Origin: Leucobacter sp.
GTDB lineage: Bacteria > Actinomycetota > Actinomycetes > Actinomycetales > Microbacteriaceae
NCBI GenBank assembly: GCA_031178565.1
Contig: JAPSIU010000048.1
Coordinates: 1-13,213 of the forward strand
Reading direction: 5' to 3'
Length of the DNA: 13,213 bases
Made by a program: the position numbers and the translations under genes. Below the pieces are notes generated by a model. That model ran no database searches and was not told the DNA's origin. It saw only the letters and a list, made by a program, of their open reading frames with translations. Each line of letters starts with the position of its first letter. The stretch's first letter is position 1. This document shows positions 1 to 5,979 of the stretch, one piece after another.

Positions 1-432
1 CGTCGCCGAGGCGATGAGCTCTCCCGCGCGATCGGGATCGTCGATCGTCATGACCCGCTTGGCGGTCGAACCGAACCAGCCGGTGAGGCTGAACTCCTGG
101 AACGCGTCGCGTTCGCGATCGGCGACCGGCACGAGCCCGACGAAGAGCACCAGCGCCGTCGCATCCTGCCAGGCCGTGTGGATCGCGATCATCGCGTTCG
201 CGGCACCCGGTCCCCGGGTGACCATCGCGATGCCCGGCCGGCCGGTGAGTCGCCCCTCCGCGAGCGCCATGAATCCGGCGCCTCCCTCGTGGCGGCACAC
301 GACCGTCGCGATGGGCGAATCGTGAAGGCCGTCGAGCACGTCGAGGTAGCTCTCTCCCGGCACCGCGTACACGCGCTCCACGCCGTGCGCCTCGAGCGTG
401 CGCACGATCAGGTGTCCGGCCGACTGAGACAT
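1..432 (-). CDS. Thiamine-diphosphate-dependent enzyme, acetolactate synthase-like (partial, N-terminal part)
   Basis: Reading leftward from an ATG at 432-430, 144 codons stay open to the window edge, so the C-terminal part is missing. The translation begins MSQSAGHLIVRTLEAHGVER and then shows the ThDP-enzyme pyrimidine-domain pattern: VPGES near residue 30, then CRHEGGAGFMA, whose Glu is the family's cofactor-activating glutamate. GRPGIAMVTRGPGAANA and a DAFQEF segment follow, as in acetolactate synthases and related decarboxylases. An AGAGG ribosome site lies about 10 nt upstream. The gene begins 50 bp after the transporter's stop on the same strand, so the two probably share a transcript. 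A catabolic decarboxylase or carboligase acting on the imported compound is a reasonable inference. True biosynthetic IlvB is less likely without a neighbouring small subunit. The substrate is unknown because the FAD/ThDP domains are outside the window. Confidence 0.9.
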   Translation of the reverse strand, partial: MSQSAGHLIVRTLEAHGVERVYAVPGESYLDVLDGLHDSPIATVVCRHEGGAGFMALAEGRLTGRPGIAMVTRGPGAANAMIAIHTAWQDATALVLFVGLVPVADRERDAFQEFSLTGWFGSTAKRVMTIDDPDRAGELIASAT

Positions 433-482
433 GGTTCAGGTCCTCTCGATGGTGCGGGGTCTCGGCTTCGCCGCTTCCGGTG

Positions 483-1814
483 TCAGTGCTTGAAGCCGGG
501 AAGGTTCACGCTGAGGCGCGGGGCGATCGCACCGGCCACGGCGGTGAACAGCGACAGGAACGCGAGCATCGCGGCGGCGGGCCACCAGTGGTTGGCGGCG
601 GCCGCGACGAACCCCGTGGCGAGCAGGGGGATGAATCCGGAGAGCATGCCGGCGACGTTCTGTGCGAGGCCCACACCCGTGTAGCGGGTCTTCGCCGGGA
701 AGAGGCCCGTCAGCACCGTGCCGGACGCGGCGTAGGGGAGCGAGAGCGCGGCCACGGCGAGAGTCATCGCGAGGACGACGAGCACGGGGACGCCGGACGA
801 GAGCAGCATGAACGCCGGCACCGCGACCACGGCGGAAAGGACGCCGCCCCAGAGGATCACTCGGCTCGCGCCGTACTTCGAGCCGAGCGCGCCGCCCCAG
901 ATCAGCACCGGGATCTCGACCGCTGCCGCGATCATGCCGCCGAGCAGCATCAGCGAAGAGTCGTATCCGAGCACGTTGACGCCGTAGTAGACGCAGAAGG
1001 CGGTGACGAGGTAGAAGCCGCCGACGCCGAGCAGGGCCGCGGCCATGCCGACGATGATCTGCCGCCAGCTGTCCTTGAAGGTGGTGAGCACGGGGCTCTT
1101 GGCGATCTCGCCCGACTCCTCGAGCTGGCGGAAGACCGGCGACTCCTCGAGCTTGCTGCGGATGTAGACCGCGACGAGCAGCAGCGGGAGCGCGATGAGG
1201 AACGGGATCCGCCAGCCCCAGGCGTCGAAGTTCTCCTGCGAGAAGAGGAGGGTCATGACGAAGAACCCGCCCGAGGAGAGGATGGTGCCGATGGGAGAGC
1301 CGATCTGCGGGATCGCGGCGTAGCGGGCGCGGAGGTGCAGGGGGGCGTTCTCGACCACGATCGTCATGGCCCCCGACCACTCTCCGCCCACGAAGAGGCC
1401 CTGCATCACGCGCAGCAGCACGAGCAGCACCGGCGCGGCGATGCCGATGGCCGCGTAGGTCGGCAGCATGCCGATGAGACCGGTCACGAGGCCGATGCCG
1501 ACGATCGTGATCATGAGCACCTTGCGCCGGCCGATCCGGTCGCCCATGCGGCCGAAGATGATGCCTCCGATGGGTCGAGCGGCGAGGCCGACGCCGAAGG
1601 TCGCGAACGACGCGAGCGCCGCGGCGGTGGCGTTCTCGCTCGTGAAGTACTGGACGTTGAAGACCAGCGCCGCAGCCGCGCTGAAGAGGAAGAAGTCGTA
1701 CCACTCCAGCGCCGTGCCGATCAGCGCCCCGAGGGCGACCTTGTTGGCGTCCTTGATGCTGAGTTCCTGCGTGGCGTCGTACTCTATCGCCGACGTGTTC
1801 GTCGTCTCGCTCAT
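483..1814 (-). CDS. MFS transporter, metabolite:H+ symporter (MHS) type
   Basis: A 443-residue polytopic inner-membrane protein, the usual length for the MHS family (ShiA/ProP/KgtP relatives), which imports organic acids or zwitterions with protons. Family marks are GTALEWYDFFLF (about 33-44), the loop 2-3 motif GRMGDRIGRRK (88-98), RVMQGLFVGGEWSGA (about 135-149) and WGWRIPFL (about 199-206) before a LEESPVF loop that opens the C-terminal half. The ATG start at 1814 is preceded by GGAGAG 4 nt away. It is first in a leftward operon with the ThDP enzyme and divergent from a PucR-type regulator, which is its likely controller. The predicted job is uptake of the substrate that the ThDP enzyme or a partner then degrades. 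The family assignment is firm; the transported molecule cannot be told. Confidence 0.92.
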   Translation of the reverse strand: MSETTNTSAIEYDATQELSIKDANKVALGALIGTALEWYDFFLFSAAAALVFNVQYFTSENATAAALASFATFGVGLAARPIGGIIFGRMGDRIGRRKVLMITIVGIGLVTGLIGMLPTYAAIGIAAPVLLVLLRVMQGLFVGGEWSGAMTIVVENAPLHLRARYAAIPQIGSPIGTILSSGGFFVMTLLFSQENFDAWGWRIPFLIALPLLLVAVYIRSKLEESPVFRQLEESGEIAKSPVLTTFKDSWRQIIVGMAAALLGVGGFYLVTAFCVYYGVNVLGYDSSLMLLGGMIAAAVEIPVLIWGGALGSKYGASRVILWGGVLSAVVAVPAFMLLSSGVPVLVVLAMTLAVAALSLPYAASGTVLTGLFPAKTRYTGVGLAQNVAGMLSGFIPLLATGFVAAAANHWWPAAAMLAFLSLFTAVAGAIAPRLSVNLPGFKH

Positions 1815-1873
1815 GTTTCTCTCCGTCGAGGGTGCGGGATGCGGGTGAGGGCGTGCCGCCGCGTGCGCGGTGG

Positions 1874-1888
1874 CCTCGATATTCGAGG
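1874..1888. promoter_or_regulatory. 15-bp perfect palindrome, candidate operator in the divergent transporter/PucR intergenic region
   Basis: CCTCGATATTCGAGG has perfect 6-bp arms around TAT. It lies 60 bp upstream of the transporter ATG and 84 bp upstream of the regulator ATG. It could be an operator for the adjacent PucR-type protein. Its core CGATATTC recurs in reverse orientation in the other PucR intergenic region at 8272-8279. Confidence 0.4.
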
Positions 1889-1899
1889 ATCCCAGGGGA

Positions 1900-1932
1900 T
1901 TCGCCCACTAGTCGACCCCCTTCGCCACCAGT
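1900..1932 (+). repeat. Direct repeat TTCGCC(C)ACNAGT, 21-bp period
   Basis: TTCGCCCACTAGT (1900-1912) and TTCGCCACCAGT (1921-1932) repeat with a 21-bp offset, which is two helical turns. This places both copies on the same DNA face between the divergent promoters. It may be a tandem regulator site. The repeat is visible in the sequence; its function is not established. Confidence 0.3.
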
Positions 1933-1947
1933 TTTCCCGCCCAGCCG

Positions 1948-1959
1948 GTGCATATGCAC
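1948..1959. promoter_or_regulatory. 12-bp perfect palindrome next to the PucR promoter
   Basis: GTGCATATGCAC is self-complementary over all 12 bases and ends one base before the candidate -10 hexamer TATTCT (1961-1966) of the rightward regulator gene. Its place in the promoter spacer would suit repression or autoregulation of that gene. Confidence 0.4.
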
Positions 1960-1960
1960 A

Positions 1961-1966
1961 TATTCT
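1961..1966 (+). promoter_or_regulatory. Candidate -10 element (TATTCT), putative leaderless start
   Basis: TATTCT fits the TANNNT core of sigma-70-type -10 elements. Six bases separate it from the ATG at 1973, so transcription would start at or next to the start codon. The only ribosome site, GGAGGA, touches the ATG and is too close for normal use, which favours a leaderless transcript. No good -35 is visible. Confidence 0.4.
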
Positions 1967-1972
1967 GGAGGA

Positions 1973-3145
1973 ATGATTCTCGATCCGCCTCGCGTCCTGA
2001 GCGACACGCCGGTCCCCGGGGACCGCGCGCGATGGCTGGAGCTCCTCGGCGGGCTCGACGTGAACGCGCTCACCGAGAGCTTTCTCGCCCTCGTGGCGAA
2101 CGTTCCCGGATACGATCCGCCACCGGTCCCGCTCTCCGAGGTCCGGCGCACCGGACGGCTGTCCTTCATCGCCCTCGTGGACGGCCTGCGCGACGGCGGC
2201 CTCCATCAGACGATCGCGGTCGCGAACGACGTCGGGGTGTCCCGCGCACGGGCCGGGATCCCGCTCACCTCGCTCATGACCGCCATCCGCCACGACTTCA
2301 CGGTGCTCTGGGAGGCGCTCACCCGGGTCGCCGCGGCAGACGACGCCGAACTCATCGTGCGTCACACCGGCATCGTGCTGCGAACGGTCGACGAGTACGC
2401 CGGACAGACGCAGCGCGCCTATATCGCCGAGGTGCAGCGCATGCGCGAGGAGGCCTCATCGGTGCGTCAGGGCCTCATCGCGAGCCTGTTCCAGGACGCC
2501 CGGCCGACCGGCGAGCGCATCGCGACCATCGCCTCCGAACTCGGCGTCCCGCCCGAGTCGCCGCTGCTCGTCATCGCCGCAGCCACCGACGACATCGCCG
2601 CGCTGCGGGTCTTCGTCTCGAAGTTCGAGCGCGCCGGAGCGACCGTCTTCACCCACCACCTCGGCGACACCCTCGTCGCCTTCACCCGGCACGTCGAGCT
2701 GCCGGGCTCCCGTCTCGACGAGGTGATGCAGGAGCTCCCGGCCCTCCGTGCCGGGATCGTACCGGCCCCGGCCGGCCTGAGCGACCTCCGCCAGGCCTCG
2801 ACCACGGCTCGGGATCTCGCCCGCCTCTACGCTCCCGATGAAGAGGGCGCGATGACGTGGACCCGCGGGTGGGCACGGCTCGCATCCAGGGCCCTGACAG
2901 CTGCGGGAAACCCGATCCTCGTGGACGTGAACGCCGCGCTCGCCGCCTGCGGGGCTGCGGAGCGGGCCCGGCTCGAGGAGTCGGTGCGCAGCTACCTCAC
3001 CACGGGAAGCGTCGGGGCTTCCGCGGAGGCCCTGTTCTGCCACCGCAACACGATTTCGAATCGTCTCCGCCGCTTCGCGGAACTCACCGGGGTCGACCCC
3101 CTGATCCCGGAGCAGGCCGCCCGCCTCGTCGTCGGCTGGGCGTGA
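1973..3145 (+). CDS. PucR/CdaR-family transcriptional regulator
   Basis: A 390-residue cytoplasmic DNA-binding protein. The C-terminal helix-turn-helix of the PucR/CdaR family is clear: ASAEALFCHRNTISNRLRRF, with the hallmark HRNTISNRL at about 357-365, then LTGVDPLIPEQAARLVVGW to the end. The N-terminal 150 or so residues are a helical sensor-like region and the middle resembles the GGDEF-like linker domain of CdaR. The frame stays open upstream of 1973, but no ATG or GTG lies in the codons just before it, so ATG 1973 is chosen. The gene is divergent from the MHS transporter/ThDP operon, with palindromes in the shared intergenic region, so it likely controls that operon and itself. PucR-family members commonly activate catabolic genes in response to a metabolite. 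The ligand here is unknown. Confidence 0.88.
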   Translation: MILDPPRVLSDTPVPGDRARWLELLGGLDVNALTESFLALVANVPGYDPPPVPLSEVRRTGRLSFIALVDGLRDGGLHQTIAVANDVGVSRARAGIPLTSLMTAIRHDFTVLWEALTRVAAADDAELIVRHTGIVLRTVDEYAGQTQRAYIAEVQRMREEASSVRQGLIASLFQDARPTGERIATIASELGVPPESPLLVIAAATDDIAALRVFVSKFERAGATVFTHHLGDTLVAFTRHVELPGSRLDEVMQELPALRAGIVPAPAGLSDLRQASTTARDLARLYAPDEEGAMTWTRGWARLASRALTAAGNPILVDVNAALAACGAAERARLEESVRSYLTTGSVGASAEALFCHRNTISNRLRRFAELTGVDPLIPEQAARLVVGWA

Positions 3146-3216
3146 CGAGCCCGCCCCGATGCTCCGAATCCGCCCCGAGAAGGTGCTCGCTCGCCCCGAG
3201 CACACGGCCGCACCCC

Positions 3217-3222
3217 TACTCT
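3217..3222 (+). promoter_or_regulatory. Candidate -10 element (TACTCT), putative leaderless start
   Basis: TACTCT lies exactly 6 nt before the ATG at 3229, and the intervening GAAAGC gives only a weak ribosome site. This is the same arrangement as the two PucR-type genes and the DUF3817 gene. Confidence 0.4.
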
Positions 3223-3228
3223 GAAAGC

Positions 3229-3684
3229 ATGAAGTGTCCGAGTGATGGAACCACCCTGCTCATGAGCGAGCGGCAGGGCGTCGAGGTCGACTACTGCCCC
3301 GAGTGCCGCGGCGTCTGGCTCGACCGAGGCGAGCTCGACAAGATCCTCGAGCGGGCTCGCGCCGAGGCGGAGGCGATGCTGTCGTCCGTCGAGCCCCCCG
3401 CACCGCCCGCGCAGCCGGCCGCTCCTGCGGGCCAGCCCCCCGCGCCCCCCGTCACGCCCCAGCCGCAGTATTCGCAGCCGCCCGCGCAGCCCCGCTACGA
3501 CGAGCCGCGCTATGACGACCGGCGGCGCGATCCGTACCGCGACGAGGACCGCGGCTACGATCGCGATCGCGGCTACGGGGATCGTGACCGGGGCTACGGG
3601 GATCGCAGCCGCGGCTACGGCGACCCCCGCTACGGCCACAAGAAGAAGAAGCCCTTCGACTTCCTGGGCGACATCTTCGATTGA
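3229..3684 (+). CDS. Small TFIIB-type zinc-ribbon protein with an Arg/Gly/Tyr/Asp-rich tail
   Basis: A 151-residue protein. Residues 1-40 match the zf-TFIIB family: MKCPSDGTTLLMSERQGVEV, then YCPECRGVWLDRGELDKIL, with Cys3, Cys23 and Cys26 as metal ligands. The fourth usual cysteine of the first knuckle is Asp6 (CPSDG), a variant I recall in actinobacterial members. A Pro/Gln/Ala-rich linker follows (about 57-90), then a charged tail with tandem RGYGDR units, ending in KKKK and the hydrophobic FDFLGDIFD. The tail is probably disordered. Earlier in-frame codons extend upstream, but the domain starts exactly at this ATG. It stands alone between the PucR gene (83-bp gap) and the convergent M20 gene. 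No established function is known to me; nucleic-acid or protein binding is a guess. Confidence 0.85.
   Translation: MKCPSDGTTLLMSERQGVEVDYCPECRGVWLDRGELDKILERARAEAEAMLSSVEPPAPPAQPAAPAGQPPAPPVTPQPQYSQPPAQPRYDEPRYDDRRRDPYRDEDRGYDRDRGYGDRDRGYGDRSRGYGDPRYGHKKKKPFDFLGDIFD
3547..3633 (+). repeat. In-gene 21-bp tandem repeat encoding DRGYGDR-type heptads
   Basis: About four imperfect 21-nt units (3547-3564 as a short first unit, then 3565-3585, 3586-3606 and 3607-3627, plus a partial) encode DRGYDR, DRGYGDR, DRGYGDR and SRGYGDP. The reading frame is kept, and copy number could vary between strains by slippage. Confidence 0.75.
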
Positions 3685-3720
3685 GCGCCCGCGGCGCTCC
3701 CTCGGCGCCGCGAGCGAGGG
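3683..3720. terminator. Nested overlapping inverted repeats, putative bidirectional terminator
   Basis: The 37-bp gap between the convergent zinc-ribbon and M20 genes is almost wholly inverted repeat. GAGCGCC/GGCGCTC (3683-3699, loop of 3) overlaps the zinc-ribbon stop codon. GCGGCGC/GCGCCGC spans 3691-3711 (loop of 7). CCCTCG/CGAGGG spans 3699-3720 (loop of 10). They share bases, so they are alternatives. No T-run follows, so intrinsic termination would be of the GC-hairpin type. Confidence 0.55.
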
Positions 3721-3721
3721 C

Positions 3722-5077
3722 TCAGCCGATCCGATCCTCGACGATCCGGCGCAGAGCGTTCATCGTCAGTTCCACCGACACGACATCGATGCGCTCGTCG
3801 TTGCCGTGCACCCCTTCGCGATACCGCTCGTACGTCCAGTCGGGCCCGAGCAGCCCGAAGCCGTAGGCGGGGATCCCGAGTTCGCGCAACACGCGCGCGT
3901 CCGATCCCCCCGCGGCCATGATCGGCACGACCGGCGCTCCCGCCACGTCTCCGACGGCTCGCTCGATGGCTGCGAACAGGGGGGTGTCCTTGCTCGACGA
4001 GGTGGCCGCCCAGCCCCGCAAACGCCGGATCTCGATGTTCTCGGCGAGGGGCCCGAGCACGGCGGCGATCAGTTCGTCCACGTCCTCGTCGCTCGTCCCG
4101 GGCAGTGTCCGGATGTCGAGGTCGATCCGGCCGACCGCCGGGATGACGTTGTGGGTCTTCCCCACGCGCAGCACCGTCGGAGACATCGTGACGCGCGAGA
4201 CGGCGTGAGCGTACCCCGCGATGCCGCCGAGGTGCGGAAGGGCCGCGTCCACGCGGACCGGATCCCGCAGCCGCTGGGCGAGCGCCGGGTCGTCGATCCG
4301 CGCTGCGACGAAGGCGTCCCAGAGCTCGCTCAGCTGCACCGCAGGCATCACCTCGCCGAGCCGCTGGAGAACCTCGCCCACCCGGTACGCCGCGCTGTTG
4401 GCGCCGTACGGGATCGAGGCGTGCCCGGGTCGTCCCCGCACCACGAGACGCCGTCCCGCCGAGCCCTTCTCCGCGACCTCGATCGCGACGTGCTTGCCCA
4501 TCCGCATCCCGCCGGACTCGGAGAGCGCCTCGCTCACCCGCACCTTCTCGGGGTGCTCGCGCAGCAGCCAGTGGATCCCGTAGTCGCCGCCCGCCTCCTC
4601 GTCGGCCACCGCGAGCAGCACCAGATCGCCGCGCGGGCGCTCGGGCGCTCGGGCGACCTCGCGCAGCACCGCGGCGAAGGAGGCCGTGAGGTAGAGCATG
4701 TCGACCGCGCCGCGCCCCCAGACCTCGCCGTCGATCAGCTCTCCGCCGAAGGGATTGCGCGTCCAGCCCTCGGGATCGACCGGCACGACGTCGATGTGCC
4801 CGAGCAGCCCGAGGCTCGGCGCCGACGGATCGGTGCCGCGCACACGGGCGATGAGCGAGGCGCGGCCGGGCGAGGCCTCCAGCACCTGTGTCTCGATCGT
4901 TCCCTCGGGCGCCCGCGCGAGGAATCGTTGCAGCACCCGGACGTTCCGGATCTCCTGACCGGAGCTGGGCTGGCCGTCGTTCACGCAGCCCTCGCGGATC
5001 AGCGCGCGCAGCAGCTCGATCGCGTCGGCCGCGGTGCCGCTCCCGTCGGGCAGCGCTTCTCGGCCCTCTCCAGACAC
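3722..5077 (-). CDS. M20-family metallopeptidase / amidase (di-zinc hydrolase)
   Basis: A 451-residue cytoplasmic protein with the co-catalytic zinc pattern of the M20 family, which includes dipeptidases, ArgE/DapE-type deacylases and carboxypeptidase G2 relatives. LLGHIDVVPV carries His94 and Asp96, GRGAVDM the bridging Asp126, ADEEAGG the catalytic and ligand pair Glu160-Glu161, and GVHGNDERI the last ligand His424. A lid-domain stretch (RGRPGHASIP) sits mid-protein. The GTG start at 5077 is chosen because GGAGGTG lies about 8 nt upstream. The gene is 47 bp after the TetR gene on the same strand, so they are likely cotranscribed and divergent from an amidohydrolase. It probably hydrolyses an amide or peptide bond of a small molecule in the same pathway. 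The exact substrate, including whether it is DapE- or dipeptidase-like, is not determined. Confidence 0.88.
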   Translation of the reverse strand: MSGEGREALPDGSGTAADAIELLRALIREGCVNDGQPSSGQEIRNVRVLQRFLARAPEGTIETQVLEASPGRASLIARVRGTDPSAPSLGLLGHIDVVPVDPEGWTRNPFGGELIDGEVWGRGAVDMLYLTASFAAVLREVARAPERPRGDLVLLAVADEEAGGDYGIHWLLREHPEKVRVSEALSESGGMRMGKHVAIEVAEKGSAGRRLVVRGRPGHASIPYGANSAAYRVGEVLQRLGEVMPAVQLSELWDAFVAARIDDPALAQRLRDPVRVDAALPHLGGIAGYAHAVSRVTMSPTVLRVGKTHNVIPAVGRIDLDIRTLPGTSDEDVDELIAAVLGPLAENIEIRRLRGWAATSSSKDTPLFAAIERAVGDVAGAPVVPIMAAGGSDARVLRELGIPAYGFGLLGPDWTYERYREGVHGNDERIDVVSVELTMNALRRIVEDRIG

Positions 5078-5124
5078 CCGGTTCCACCTCCGCTTCCGTC
5101 GGGCCCTGCCCGCTGCGTTCTACC

Positions 5125-5826
5125 CTACTCTTCCGCGACTTCCCCTCGAGCAGCAGCGGTCACCGTCCGCTCGACGGAGTCGAGGATCGCCCCGATCCCG
5201 GCACGATAGACGCTGATGCCGTCGATGGCGAGCAGCGCCTCGCGGTGCTCGCGCACGAGCGGGAAACCCGAGAGGTCGACGGATCCGAAGGTGCTGATCC
5301 ACGGCGTGGCGCCGTCTCGGGCGCGTCCTCCGCTTCGATCCACCATGACCTCGTGCGCCAAGGCTGCGCTATGCGCGAGTGCGAAGCCGGAGAGCGCGGC
5401 ATATGCGCGGATGAGCGCTTCACCCGAGAGCCCTCCCTCGTGCAGCATCTCGAGGATGAATTCGACCGCGGAGGTGTCGCCGGGGCCGACGGGATCGGTC
5501 ACGGCTCCCTCGATGCCGATCGACGGATGCTCGAGACTGAGCTCCGCGGTGCGGATCAGAAAGACCTCGAGTCGTTGCCGCCAGTCGCCCTCGGTCGCAC
5601 GCGCCTCGTTGACGGCCCTCCCGCTCAACCGGTCCTGAGCCGCGCGCGTCAGTTCGTCCTTGTTGCGGAAGTGCCGGTACATCGCCGTGGCGTCGACGTC
5701 GAGCGCCTCGCCGAGTCGCTTGAACGTCACGCGGGAGTGCGGTTCGCTGCGCGCCAGCTCGAGGAGCGCGTCGACGATGACCCGTCGGTCGAGCCGCCCT
5801 CGTCTGGCACCCGCTGCCTCAGCCAT
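5125..5826 (-). CDS. TetR/AcrR-family transcriptional regulator
   Basis: A 233-residue repressor-type protein. Residues 12-60 form the TetR helix-turn-helix, ending with the signature AMYRHFRNKDELT (48-60) after VTFKRLGEALDVDA. The rest is the variable helical ligand and dimer domain. The ATG at 5826 has GGGAGA about 5 nt upstream. The gene heads a leftward operon with the M20 hydrolase and is divergent from the amidohydrolase. A multi-part palindrome covering the amidohydrolase -35 lies between them, so this protein most likely represses both directions until a pathway compound binds it. The ligand is unknown. Confidence 0.9.
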   Translation of the reverse strand: MAEAAGARRGRLDRRVIVDALLELARSEPHSRVTFKRLGEALDVDATAMYRHFRNKDELTRAAQDRLSGRAVNEARATEGDWRQRLEVFLIRTAELSLEHPSIGIEGAVTDPVGPGDTSAVEFILEMLHEGGLSGEALIRAYAALSGFALAHSAALAHEVMVDRSGGRARDGATPWISTFGSVDLSGFPLVREHREALLAIDGISVYRAGIGAILDSVERTVTAAARGEVAEE

Positions 5827-5854
5827 CTCGTCTCCCGTTCGCCGTTCGCGGACC

Positions 5855-5892
5855 CGCTCAGTCTATCCATCCGACATCAACGGCCATGTCAA
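5855..5892 (-). promoter_or_regulatory. Candidate leftward promoter for the tetR-M20 operon
   Basis: On the minus strand TTGACA (5892-5887) is a perfect -35 box. The -10 is less certain: TGGATA 17 nt on, or TAGACT (5866-5861) 21 nt on. A start near 5855 would give a leader of about 28 nt with the ribosome site seen before ATG 5826. The -35 lies in the putative operator. Confidence 0.35.
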
Positions 5893-5914
5893 CGCTCGTG
5901 TCAATGGAATTGAC
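5887..5914. promoter_or_regulatory. Putative TetR operator: three TGTCAA/TTGAC half-sites
   Basis: TGTCAA occurs at 5887-5892 and again at 5899-5904 (12-bp offset). The second copy forms a perfect 15-bp palindrome with the next half-site, GTCAAT-GGA-ATTGAC (5900-5914). The palindrome overlaps the -35 of the rightward promoter. Read on the minus strand, the two TGTCAA copies are TTGACA, consensus -35 boxes for the tetR gene. An outer pair GACAT/ATGTC (5873-5877, 5886-5890) adds symmetry. Binding by the adjacent TetR protein is inferred. Confidence 0.6.
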
Positions 5915-5939
5915 TCGATGCGGTTCCTCCCCGTAGTGT
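5910..5939 (+). promoter_or_regulatory. Promoter of the amidohydrolase gene
   Basis: TTGACT (5910-5915) and TAGTGT (5934-5939) are separated by 18 nt, a good sigma-70-type pair. A start near 5946 leaves a leader of about 34 nt before the GTG at 5980. The -35 is inside the inverted repeat, so repressor binding would block polymerase directly. Confidence 0.6.
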
Positions 5940-5979
5940 GGCCGCACGGATCAGTGACGATACCCCGAGGAGCACCCTG

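Noticed and set aside
480..1976. Plus-strand open frame of 498 codons antisense to the first transporter
   Set aside because: Its composition (Glu, Asp, Arg, His-rich) is the antisense reading of membrane-protein codons; no domain or ribosome site.
436..2169. Long minus-strand open frame of 577 codons over the first transporter
   Set aside because: It is Arg/His/Gly-rich with no family pattern and lies in another frame of the clear MHS transporter; a GC-rich shadow.
3512..5209. Plus-strand open frame of 565 codons across the M20 gene
   Set aside because: Antisense to the M20 hydrolase, which has complete metal-ligand motifs; the frame has no recognisable domain.
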